From contig OZ024830.1 in the NCBI GenBank assembly GCA_964016985.1, forward strand, positions 14,204,295 to 14,268,294: 64,000 bases of DNA, given 5' to 3'. The position numbers and the translations under genes are program-made. This DNA is from Anodontia alba. Its lineage: Eukaryota; Mollusca; Bivalvia; Lucinida; Lucinidae. This document shows positions 24,601 through 38,001 of this stretch, piece by piece (the stretch's first letter is position 1; the number at the start of each line of letters is the position of its first letter). The notes beneath the pieces were generated by a model, which was not told where the DNA came from, searched no databases, and was given only the letters and a program-made list of their open reading frames with translations.

Positions 24601-27600
24601 TGCTTCTTAATTTGTGTTGATCCGGTTAGTTGAAACTATTTATAAAACCTTGATTTTCTTTTATATTACTATGCATTCTGGCAGCCATTTTGGACGCCCT
24701 CTTTCATAATCGATTATATACACTGACTGCTTATCCAATAAAACGGATTCTTAAAATTTGATTACCATAGACTTCTATCAGGTTTCGCTTTCTTGAAACA
24801 TTATTGGTTTTAATTTTGCCTCACTAAACGATCAGGTGTTTTGAAGTTACACATCAGCAAATGGCAAGTCCAAGAGATCCAACACGGTATCTAAAATGAC
24901 TGCAAAACTGATCGATGTGTTCTGCTTCTTATATAATAACATGTTATTTTACAAGATTCTGAAAAGAACCTAGAACAAAATTTTAAATGATTAAGAAAAC
25001 TTTTTTTATTTAAGTAGTACGCAGGATGGAAATCCCAAGACTTTTATAAACCTTTCAGACCTTTTTTGATTCTGACTGACGTCATACGAGTCGCAATAAA
25101 GACTTAAACACGTATAACTGTAAGGGTATGACTGATGTGAGTGAGTGTTTTTTCGTCAAACCAACTGATAAGGTAATTCGTAATCGGGGACCTCGGTTTA
25201 GAATCTCATCCGAAAGTTTGGAGAAGCCCGGGATCGAACTCACGATCCCTGGTTTACAGTATACGACTGTTGATAGAGCGACATCATTGATAGTGATCCG
25301 AACTAGTCCAGATTAGACGCCGCAATATTCATTGTTTACATATATATGCCTTTGCCTATGTCCCATTTATTCCGAGACAGAATTAACCCTTTAGATTGCA
25401 TATATTGATAGAGAATTAATATATGAATTTACACACCGGCTTTACTGAAACAATTAACACGACAGAGAACAACAAACGCAGTTGAAACCAATATGCGGTA
25501 ATAGATTTTTTTTTTCAGACTGTACAGGGAGTTAACACCTGTCAGATAAATACTTTTTATTTCTGTACGACTATTCACTGTGGTTTGATTTTTCCTGTAG
25601 TTATGGAAGCGACTTTCGTCTTCTACAACCATAATGAGGACAAACAAATCATAATTTGTGTTTATATAAATCAAAAGTAACTTTGAATTCCTTACACGGA
25701 GTGTATTGTGATGGTTGTATTCCTTACAAGCCTATATAGAGGGCCCTTTTTGGTGATGCCTCGACAGCGAAGACACAAGTCTGCTGTCCTGTATGGCGCG
25801 TTACAGAAGATGCATAATTGCAGCCATAACGAATCACTATAGGGCATCTAGCGAATCAGCAATTATTCCACCATACTGGTGTCTAACTCAGTGGTAACAT
25901 GACGGTAATTACGAACATATGTTAGTCTAACACTCTGACCATCGCTGACCATCGAGTAACTCAAGTGCGGGTCAGTATTGTGGGCTGCGGGTTGTTATAT
26001 TTTTACACTGCGATGATACACAGCGTATAACAGTACAGTGGCCTAATCGGAAGCGCCATGGTTCTGTACACCCAAACATCACTAGCGAACACGAAATTCG
26101 CGACAGAAGCGCTGAGATTTTAACAGGTAAGAAAGCAACGGAATAGCCGATTACAATGCGGGTTTCGACAGCGGGGGAGGAGGAGGGGGGTCGGGGGGGG
26201 GGGTGGGGAGAAATGATTTTATTTTAGCTGTATCAATCTCACAAACTCCGACAGTGGTCCGTTTTTTTGTGTAGACCTTATCGCGTGCTGCTCAGTCAGT
26301 GAGTTTCCTGGTCTTGTCGCCCGTCAGTTCGATGAATTCAGGTCGATATACTATGAATTAAGGCCAACTTTACGATTGTTTGAATGTTAAATCTCTCAAA
26401 TACATATTATCTTTTACATATGATACCTGCCTGGCTCTACATGTTTCGACTTTGTAAACCATGACCTCTTGAATTGTACCCATCAATTCCGACTGACTGT
26501 AGGACTAGAGCCAACTGTACCGCATCAACAGCTCCATCCGAGCTGAATTTGACTTTACAACAAGCGCTTATTGTTTAATCAACCTGGATTTATGATATGC
26601 TTTGTTTTATTTCGTTTGAATAAGACAGTTCAACTTAAAGCCCTGTTAACCGTATGTCATAATGTGCATATTTATGCTTCATTTAGTACGCTGTGTGATA
26701 AGAACGAACTAAGGTGATCTTGCTTAAATTTATTTTAATCTCGTTTCTGAAAAATATGTAAACCAGAAAATTTACTTTGTCCTCTGATAACGCTTTTTTG
26801 AGGGGATTGCTTGTAGTAAACTTAGACAAGGATAGATGATTTCTATACCAAAAGTTGGTACTAAATTTCTAGCAACATGGCCTGCATGTTCGAATATCGG
26901 TCTACAAATAAAAATTTTATGACCAGAAATAATTTTGAATAGGGATTTTTCAATGGCAGGGGAGAGAATCCATGATCATAAAGTTTCGATTCTGACAAAT
27001 TTTGTGCCTTAAATTGAATGTTTTGAACCATGGTAAGTGTTTTGTATCATTTTGTGCCTATTTCGGGTACCTTTTATAAATACAATGCGTTTTAATTTTT
27101 TTGCGGGAAAACAATTACTTCCCTTGCTAGCAATTTTATTATAGAACATTTCCTATTCAAAAACTATTTTCGGTCAACAAATCCTCATCTTTTAACCGAT
27201 TTCCAAACAAAATTGCGGCGCCTGTTGCGAAATATTTGTGCTAAATACTGATATGAAATTTGTTGTCATTTCTCAAGAGAACTACGTTTTCGTGAGTGTT
27301 TTTTAGAAGGCTGCTGATTTAACGGTCATTAGTTTCTAGTATCTGACTCCAATAAAACATCATGCGAACACGCCTATGTAATTTAGACCCCATCGAACCC
27401 CACTTTTATACAGTAAAACTGGGGCTTTCACTCGAAGTATACAATATTTTTTCTGCTCTAAAATATAGAATTTGGTCTAACGAGTACCAGCAATCTATGT
27501 TTTGAACTGAAATAAGAAAATAAATATCGGTATTTTCATCTGAAAATTTTCATTTTACTGCCATAAAATTCCATTATAATGAACAAGGGTGTTTACTAAA

Positions 27601-28211
27601 TGAAACAAACTCAAGGTACGGATATTCCACCGTTTGGTAGGTGTATCGCTATTATTGTTTCTGCCAATATACTGTACCTGTTATCTCCAAAATACCAATA
27701 AAACGAAAATAAAGTCACTACCTTATTCCGGTCATAATCGTTTTTCGTCTAATATTCACGTGAACTGTTAAATTGCATTCTTTATCAGGATTCTGCTCCG
27801 GGGGAAATCTGACATAATCGGCGCTAGTTGGACAGCATGTTTTTGCAAGCTGGGCGCTATTCGTACAGTCAGTTAGAACTGATGGGTACAATTCGAGAGG
27901 TCATGGTGTACAAAATCGAAACATGTAGAGCCTGGCAGGTATCATACACAAAAGATAATATGTGTTTGAAAGACGTCGGGTTTAAATGCGTGAAGTTGGC
28001 CTTAATTCGGAGTATTTCGACCTGGATTCATCTAGTTGACGGGCGAAAAAACCCGGAAAATCACTGATTGAGCAGCACGCGATGAGGTCTACACAACAAC
28101 AACAACAACAAAAACAAAACAAAGAAATAAAAAACACAACAAAGCAAAAAAAAAAAAACAAAAACAAAAAACAAAACAAGAAAAAAACCAACAAAAAACA
28201 AAAAAACAAAA

Positions 28212-28244
<33 letters not shown>

Positions 28245-31200
28245 AAAAACAAAACGGACCACTGTCGGAGTTTGTGAGAAGGATATAGATAAAATACATT
28301 CATTTGGCCCCCGCCACCCCCCCCCCCCCCGATGTCGAAAACCGCATTATAATCGGATATGCTGCTGCTTTCTTATCTGTTAAAATCTCAGACCTTCAGT
28401 CGAGAATTTCGTGTTCGCTAGTTACGTTTGGGTGGTGTACAGAATCATGGCGCTTCCGATAAGACCACTGTATGGTTATACGCTCTAGGATACATACCTA
28501 CATAACCAGTTAGAATAGGCCTAATCCATTTTTACGTGTACAAATAATGTTTACGTTAAACGCCCTTCTGATCAATCGGCAATCATTCTCATTTTAGTTT
28601 CATTGAGGCCACTGAGCCTCTTGTGGTCATTTTTTTAGCTCACCTGAGCTATGCTCAGGATGAGCTTTTGTGATCACTTTTCGTCCGTCGTCTGTCCGTC
28701 CGTGCGTTCGTCCGTGCGTCCGTCCGTTAACCTCCCCTGAAGCCGCTGAGCCAGATTTTGATCAAATTTCATATGGAGCCCCCTTAGGTTGGGGGAACGA
28801 AAGATTGCTAAAATATTCGCGGTCCGTTGACCAAGGTGGCCGCCATGCCCATATATGGTAAAAACCCATAAAAATCTTCTTCTCCAGAACCGAGGGTGCC
28901 TTGGGGCTGTATCTTTGCACAAATCATCGAAGACGAGAGGTCTACCAAAGTTGCTAAAATAATTATTGTACATTGACGTTTGACCTTTTTACGACGAGTT
29001 CAAGTTTGCTTCCCTATGCATTGTATGGGTACCATACATTTGTATGGGAAAAATGTTGAGAATTTCAAACGACTTTCACAGAAGTCTCTGGGCCAATGTT
29101 GCTAATATTTTTTGTGGAGCTTCCGCAGTTTAGGGGAACGACAGGTTGCTAAAATGGTCGCGGTCCATTGATCAAGATGGCCACCATGTCCATATATGTT
29201 AAAAACCTTTAAAATTCTTCTTCTCCGGAAAAGAGGATGCCTTGGGGCTGAATTTTACACAGATCATCAGGGACGGGAGATCTACCAAATTTGCTAAAAT
29301 GATGGTCTTACTTTGACGTTTGACCTTTTTACGGCGAGGTCACGTTTGCTTCCCTATGCATTTGTATGGGCACCATACATTTATATGGGAAAAATGTTTA
29401 TTTATTTTATTTATTTAAACAATATTTAAAGAGTATGACACATTTAGCTATAAATAACTATTCTACCTTGCGGTCCTCTAAATAAAATTTATATACATAT
29501 ATACAACAAGACTTAACTAACTGCTAAGACATTCATGGGATAAAAGTAGTTTGTAGCGAAGTGAATGCTTATATAAAGCCTTATGTCAGATAAATAAATG
29601 CTAATAGTTATGTGCAAGTGATTTAAAACCAAACATGGCACTTGATTATATCAAAGACAAATCTATATGTTATCACAGTTTTTGTAAGTGCTTTTAAAAT
29701 CTGACGAGCGCATTAAATCAATATCTAAAACAATTATGCTAGGTCATAAAAGCTCTCATTCAGTTACAATACCGTTTTGGCGATAATTTTACACATGGTA
29801 TCTCATTGAAAATCATAGTTTAAAGACATTTTATAAGAGTTAAAATGTTGCTTTAAGAGACTGCTTAAAAATTTAGAGTGACCCCGATGTTTTTACTGTT
29901 TGAGGTAGAGCATTCCATAGTCTTGGTGCGGAACACGAAAAAGAGCCATCAAAAAGTGCTAATCGTGCTTTCGGCACGTAAAGTGAGCCATTTTCTGATG
30001 ACAGGTTAAGAGTGTGTATCTCGGATACTGGTTTTAAAAGTTGTGTTATATATTCAGGGGATAAATTATTTATTGCTCGGTATGTCAAGACAGCCTTATT
30101 ATATTTAAGTCTGTCCGGAATTGACAGCCATCCCAGCTGACTGAACATATCTACTGATGGGGTATCGTAATCTGCTCGCAAGATGATTCGAGCAGCGCAT
30201 TTTTGCAGTTTGGATATGCGTTCAATATTAGTTGCAGAGGCTGACCCCCAGGTAACAGAGCCGTAATCAATGTAAGGAAGAATATACCTCTGATAGTAAA
30301 CTTTTTGAATATGTGTCGATACATACGTTGCTAACTGGCGTAATAGAGATATTTTAGATGAGACAAGGGAGCATAAGTAATCTATATGGGCAGACCAAGA
30401 AAGGTGTTCATCGATATAAACACCAAGGAGTTTCTGTTTACTAACGGATTGAATGGTGACGTCAGCAATAATATTTAGAGGTCCAGAGTTGTTCACGCGC
30501 TTTCTAGCGCCAACTAGCATGCAAGATGTTTTGGTCATGTATGGGTACCATACATCTGGGGAATTTCAAACGACTTTCTCAGAAGCCTCTGGGCCAATGT
30601 TGATCAAATTTTATATGGAGCCTCCTTAGGTTGGGGGAACGAAAGATTGCGAAAATGGTCGCGGTCCATTGACTAAGATGGCTGCCATGCCCATATATGG
30701 TAAAAACCCATATAAATCTTCTTCTCCAGAACCAAATAAGCCCTGAGACCTTATCTTTGCACACATCCTCGGGGACAGATCTACCAAAATTGCTGAAATG
30801 ATGGTCCTACGTTGACATTTGACCTTTCTACGGCAAGGACAAAAAATTGCTTCCCACGCTTTTGTATAGGTCCTATACATTTGTATGGGAAAATGTTGAG
30901 AATTCATATTTTAGACATCTCTATAATCCAGTTGAATTGAAACCTGATGATGAGCATTAGGGCGCTTATGAGACACAAAATAGCTAAATCAGCCGATAGA
31001 AAATCCAAGATAGCTACCATAGCCGCCATCATGAAAATCAATTTTCGACATCTGTTCTCAAAACTTAGATCGCTTTGAGCCGAAACTTGCTCTTTAGCAA
31101 CAGGATGACTTCTGGATCGAAATAAGCTAAAATTTTGTCGATCGAAAATCCAAGATGGCCGCAGTGGTTCTGCTCCATTTAACAAGATGGCTGCCAGAGC

Positions 31201-34200
31201 TAAAAAAAGGAAAATCTTCAAACGACATCTCGTCCTTGGTCAATGGCCTGATTTCAAAATATTTGCACGGAAGTATTCCACCAATGGCCCTCAACCAAAA
31301 TTACTAAAATGGCTCCGCTTGGCTGAACAAAATGGCGAATAGAGCTAAAATAGAAAACAAAATCTTTAAAAGACATCTCCTCCGCAGCCAGTGTCCTAAT
31401 TTCAAAGTAATTTCACGGAATTGTTCCTCTTATGGCCCTTTACCAAAATTGCTAAAAAAGTTCTGCTCAGCTAAACAAAATGACCACCAGAGCTAAGAAT
31501 AGAAAAAAACCTTTAAACATCTCCTCCTTTGCCAGTTATATGATTTCAAAATGATTTCACAGAAATGTTCCTCTTATCCCCCTGTACCAAAATTGTCAAA
31601 ATAGTTCTGCTCTGCTGAACAAAATGGTCACCAGAGCTAAAAAATAGAAAACATTTCAATGACATCTCCTTGGCCAGTGGCAAGATTTTAAAATAATTTC
31701 ATATCAATGTTCCTCTTATGCCCTTTTGCCCAAATTGCTAAAATGGTTCTGCTGTGCTGAACAAAATGGTTGCCAGACCTAAAAATAGAAAACAAAAAAA
31801 ACCTTTAAAGGACAGGATAAATAGATGAACCAAATGACTTCTGAAAAATGTCTGAACTTTTTATTACTTATGGCGTTTGGAAAATGTCAGCATTTTAACC
31901 TTGTAAGCAAGATTTCTCAAAAACTTTTTAACTGTTTAAGCCATTTCCTTGTCATAGGAGTATTGGAAAAATGTTGCATGCCATCTGCATATCTGCAGTG
32001 GCGGTTTCACTCAGGTGAGCGAGTTGTGGCCCGTGGGCCTCTTGTTATTCTTTTTCAACATTCCATAAATAATAATGGTTTAAAATAGCATCTCTAAGGC
32101 CGGTGATTCGAAAAGCCTTGAATTACAGCCTATTTAATATATCATTTTGGTAGGCCATTTTTTTCCATGAAAAATCCAATTTTTTATTCAGAAATATAGA
32201 GGAAAGAACCGACAACACCATGAATCAAAATAGTTTTGTAATACTTATAATAACGTTACTGCTGCAATAAAGTCGATTTTTTTTCGAATTATAACGTTTT
32301 GCGTGAACAAACCAAATGCAACATAACGTAGCCGAGCGGGTAACCCACCGTATGATCTGTGGTTCAGGGTTATTTCCCCTGAAATAAATGACATTATTCC
32401 CCTGTTCCCCACAACACCTGGGAGGGCCTCATATCTTATCAGAAACCATTTGTCTTTTCTGTTTCTGTGTTTTGTTCTCAAATATTTACCCTAAAATTAG
32501 AGTAAGGCTGGGCAAAACGCCTACCTTAAGAAATCCTGCTTGTATAAGCTTGAGAAGAGAATTTATATTGGAATGCATGCCATTTTTTTACAATGCTTAT
32601 ACTGATCATTTAAAATATGGCAATAAATTCCCAAGCTTAAGCTTTGCATTGGAGCAGTAAGTAGTTTTTTTATTTTACTGTCACCTGGGCGTTTTAGCCC
32701 CATGCCCGGGTCAAAACGCCCTTTTTGATAGGGCAAAACGCCTATGGTGGGCGTTTTACTCCGCAGTCGGTATCTGTCACCTATCAGGCCTGCAGCTCAG
32801 CGTATGGGTTACCGCTGTATCCAGATCAATAACACACAATATGCTCGATCAGTGTCGTGTACCGGACCTGTAACTCAGATTATTGTCGACTGCGAGACCA
32901 GTACCGTACCCTATGCTCTAATACTTACATGTTATCCATCATGTGGTCTACTAATGTCTCATAATATATGTTTTTCCACCAAATGGCCTACCATTTTCTC
33001 CCACCGAACCTGTTACCATCATTATTGTCAACTAAGACCGTTTCAGACACAAACATTTTGTAACCCACTCAATGGTCTATGTATTGTATGTTATCCAGTC
33101 AGACCTGTTAGCAACTATGTGCTCTACATCGTTCTCCTAACATGCAATTATCTGTATGATCTACTTCTACCTCTACCTTGTCCAGACCTATTACATAATT
33201 TTTATTGTGTCTACTACTTTTCCTACTAGACATATAAATTACAATCAATTATATAGTATTGTTTTGTCCACACCATACCCGTATGCCTTCAGTTATCTGC
33301 TACCAGAGTATTGAATTCCCTCCTTGTGGTGCACTAGTTCTGTAGTCTCGTACAAGACCTGTTAACCACCAATGGTCTACTACTATCCTCTACCATAATT
33401 TTTGTTCACACTGTGGTCTACTATAAGTCCCCAACACACCCTGTGGTCTGCTGTGTCTTATATACCAGAGGTGTAACGTATCATATGAAAGTTTTATTGG
33501 GCAAGCATAGTCCTCTAAGCGGTTAACCAGTATTGTGCACATTCTTTCGCCAGAAACTGACAACTGCCCTTCTTGAATCAGCGGAAGGGAGAGAATGACC
33601 GGAGAAAATATTTCATCATCGATCTCCGCGAAAGAATGTTGCCGACCCGGCGGGGGTCGAACCCGCAACCTCCTGATCACCAGTCGGACGCGAATCCAAC
33701 TGAGCCACCGAGGCCGACTTTACTTTGGGCTCTTGCAAGACTTATACCAGAGAACTCGTATTAAATCTAGAAGTGTCACATACTAGATAACCTGACCTGG
33801 TCCACTGTCGTCTCATTAAATACATGTAATAGACTCCAAGACCTCATGCCAGATGTGTTCCCCACCCTATATGGGCCTGCTTTTGTCTCCTGTTACACCT
33901 ATTTCGAAACCTTTAGTCTACTACTGTCTTAAACCAGACTTGGTAGCCACTATATTGCCTTCTACTGTCACACAGTAGACGTGTACTTCACCTTACGATC
34001 TACTGTTGTCCCCTGTCAGATCTGTAACCCACCTCATGATATGTGGCGGGACTTATTCTAGCAGCCGTCTGCGGAGACTTAAAACTACTTCCATTTGCGG
34101 CACGAATATTCTTGGTGATTGTTTATGCTATTAGTACCCCACGTGAATGGCTTTTTAGGGTTCAAACAAAAGGAAAGCCAAGAGACAAATAACCTAGAAC

Positions 34201-36942
34201 ACAAGGGGCAAAACGCCCAACATAGAATTAAGGGCGTTTAGCCCCACGCAGGTATCTGTAGCTTCTGGGCGTGAACCAATATCGTTATTGTGTATCTCCC
34301 TAAATATTGCTAACACTTTATGTTACAAACATACAGTTTTCAAATAAAGAAACAGTAACTTAAAATTCAACTTTGCGAATTTACATGAAACAATCAAAAC
34401 ATCTAAAATGTTAATTTACAAATTCATTGTTAGCTACGCGTGACGTTTTTTTTTTTTTTTTTTGTTGCTTTAATTAATGGCGCGCTGTTATGTTATGGAT
34501 GGACAAAGCGCTTCTGTCTATAATCAATAATTGTTGAGATAATATGCATGGGCGTTTTGCCCCACCTTAATATCTACAGCCAAAAATTGGTCTGATCTAT
34601 GCAGTTTCTATAGTAAAGTGTTTTTTTTTTTATTTTGTCTAAGAAAATATTTTTTTACTTTTCTTTACTGAATTTGAATAATTGATGCTTCAAAACAATA
34701 TTTTAAAAATTTCAGAAAATTGAACAAGTCGAACTTGTTGAAAATCTGCCTCCAAGATACCTATCCTACAGATTTCTGCATATTTGGCATTCATTTTTTC
34801 AATGGGAAAAGTGAAAATATTTGATTCTTTAACAACAATGACAAGAATAAAACTTTTTGTGCATAGGTAGTTACGACAAATGGTTTTACATTAAATCATG
34901 ACAAAAAAGTTTGCAAATTTACTTCTCATTACGAAAACACGCCTATTCAAATATATAGAAAATTTCACCTCCAAAAACTGAAAATTTTCAGATAAAAAAA
35001 ACTCCAATATTTTTCCTATATCTGCTCAAAACATAAATTGTGGGTACTCGTTAGAACCGCCTCGACGACGAGGCGGTTCTAACGAGTACCCACAATCTAT
35101 GGTTTTGAACAGAAATAAGAAAAATAGTGTATACCCCTGTAAACACCAGTTTTACTATATAAAAGTTGGGTTTAAGGGGGTCAAAATTATATAGGCGTGT
35201 TTTCGGGATGTTCTGTGTAAAGTGCCAAGCAAATATACGACTTTCTGAGAGATGTTGAAAGCACAGCAGATCTTTGCACAAGCTTCTATGATGGGCATTT
35301 AGCATACGCATCTTTAACTTTTGACTAATGCAGCGTCCCATTTCATTCTGTATTTGAAATGCTATGTAATATATACCCGACTATATTTGCTCAAGTTCGG
35401 TGTAAAGCAATAAACTGCATATAATTTTTATTGTTTTTTTTTTGTTTTTTTTTCTTTTGGGTACTTTAACCTACAAGTTAAGCCTAGTCCCATTCCCATA
35501 AATGGGACATAGTTAAACAGTGCAGACCCAGATGAGACGCCGCATGCTATAATACGGCGTCTCATCAGTGTCTACATCGTTTGCTTAAAAGAAATACCAA
35601 TTTATCTTTAAGTAATTAAGATATAACAAACCTGATACCCCTAAAATGAAAAATAGACTGGAACAAATGATAAGAATGGAGGAATCCATTCGGCTAAATA
35701 AAAAATGGAACTGCACTAACATTAGAGCCGATATATGCGAACAGCGAAGGCTCAGGCGCGACTGCACGTCGCGCATTCCCGCCAGAGCCTATGCTGTTCA
35801 CACACATGTAGTATAGAACTAGAAGAAGGTTCAGATAATAAATCTAACAACTAGTGCCCTCTGAGGTGTCGTTTTATTATAAATCCCCTATTTTGTGATA
35901 TCACTAAATCAAATTAGTGATATTACTAATTCTATTTAGTGATATTACTAAATAGAGATGAATTTGCGATATCACTAAATCGAATTAGTGATATTACAAT
36001 ATCTATCTTGTGATATCACCAAAATCGAATTAGTGATATCTCTAAATTGACTTTGATATCATAATTCGATTTAGTGATATCACTAAATGGACATGATTAA
36101 GTGATATCACAAAATCGAATTAGTGATATCACAAAAATCGAATTAGTGATATAACTGAATATGAACGAATTAGTGATATCACTAAATCGAATTTGTGATA
36201 TCACTAAATATATTACAGTCGACTCTCGTTATCTCGAAATCAAAAGGACTCTACAAAACACTTCGAGATATCCGTACTTCGACATATCAGATTTGTGGAA
36301 CTGAGGAAAACAATTAATCCAACAACCACCTTTAACAGAATGAATCTTTAATTTGACTCCCAAGTTAGAGATATATTGAAAATATTGTGGAAAAGAGGAG
36401 AAAGAGCAATTTCTCCTCTATTCCACAATATTTTGTTGCCTGCTGGCAGATCTCTGTGTTAAAACACGGACCAGATTTTCACTTCGAGATAAGCGGTTAT
36501 TCGAGATAAGCGAGTTCGCGATAACGAGAGTCGACTGTATATTCGCAAACATTACAATGTTTACTCCCTAATAAATTTGTTGCCCCTTAGTAATGGCTGA
36601 CAGAGAAGGTGCTACAGCCCAACGTCAAAGTGATATTTTAGCAAACATTCAGCAAGCTTCTTTGAACGGCACACGATGTTTTGAGACTGATGATGTAGAC
36701 GACAGAGGGATTTTACTAGAACTCCATCAGTGTCTGAGGGGTCTGCAAATTCTCAATTTCCTTTCGACGGCGGTAAAGTATTAATGCGTAATTGCTGTCC
36801 AACACTTTTTGACCTACCCTCACGGCGAGATTAATACAAGCAATCTTCCAGTTCCAGTGCCATTTAATACCGTAGTATGCGGGGTAATAAAAATATGAAT
36901 ACGAGCTCTCTAGCATGTAAAGGAAGGACGAGAAAAGGCTTC

Positions 36943-36974
<32 letters not shown>

Positions 36975-37959
36975 TCAAATTTTCGGACCAAAAATGTTCG
37001 GTTTACCGTTATACCTTCGTAATGCAGCCCCATCAACACCAATCAAGCGCGGCTCAAATGGCCAAGCACATGAAAGGAAACGGAGGGAAAGAGGGATAGG
37101 AAATATTGCGGGATCAAATCGAAAAAAAAAAAACAAAAACAAAAAAACAAAGAAAACACACATCTACATGCGCATACATCTTCCTACCGTGACCCCTGCG
37201 CCAACCGTGACCCCTGCGCCATGACCTTTCGTGAGTGTAAAATATTGGCAGTGCTCGATTGTGAACAATAACATATCTACTTTCGTTTTCAATTAAGCTC
37301 AAATGGCCCAGCATATAAAATGCGCAAGAAAAAGCAAAAGAAAACGGAGAGAAGGAGTGAGAGAAAGGAGGAAAATTCGGGATCAAATCGCAAACAAATA
37401 AAAAAAAAAAAAAAAAAAAAAAAATCTCCATGCGCATACATTTTCCCACAGTGACCCCTGCGCCATAACCTTTCGTGAGTGCAAAATATTGGCAGTGCTT
37501 GATTGTGAACAATAATATATCTACTTTCGTTTTCAATTAAGCTATGTTTGAGGAATTGCTAATGTTGGATTCCAGAGGTAAATATCCGATCCTACCCTTA
37601 TTTTAGCTGCATTTTTCAAAATCCTTGGCCGTTCTAAGGATATGTAAAAAGTGATCATTTTGTTCCTAGGTCCAAGGTTTTCCCATATTATAATCAAAGT
37701 ACCGAAACAAACAGAAAATATAGCTTTAAAACATGTCTTTTGCCACATTTTCGTGGGTTTACACGTCCTTTCGACGGCTGTAGCGTATTTATGCGTAATT
37801 GCTGTCTAACACTTATTGAACGACCCTTACGGCGAGATTAATACAAGCAATCTTCTAGTTCCAGTACCATTCAATATGGTATTATGCGGGGTAATAATAG
37901 AATGTAACACGAGCTCTCTAGCATGTAAAAGAAGGGCGCGAAAAGGCTTCCAAAGTAAG

Positions 37960-38001
<42 letters not shown>

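Noticed and set aside
27982..28303. Phe-rich ORFs on the minus strand
   Set aside because: Translation of a poly-A/CAAAA tract.
32325..32400. tRNA-like GTAGCCGAGCGGGT phrase
   Set aside because: Only a box-A-like stretch; no box B or cloverleaf was found.
32744..33229. 161-codon ORF
   Set aside because: It lies in the degenerate tandem core of a repeat and has no domain.
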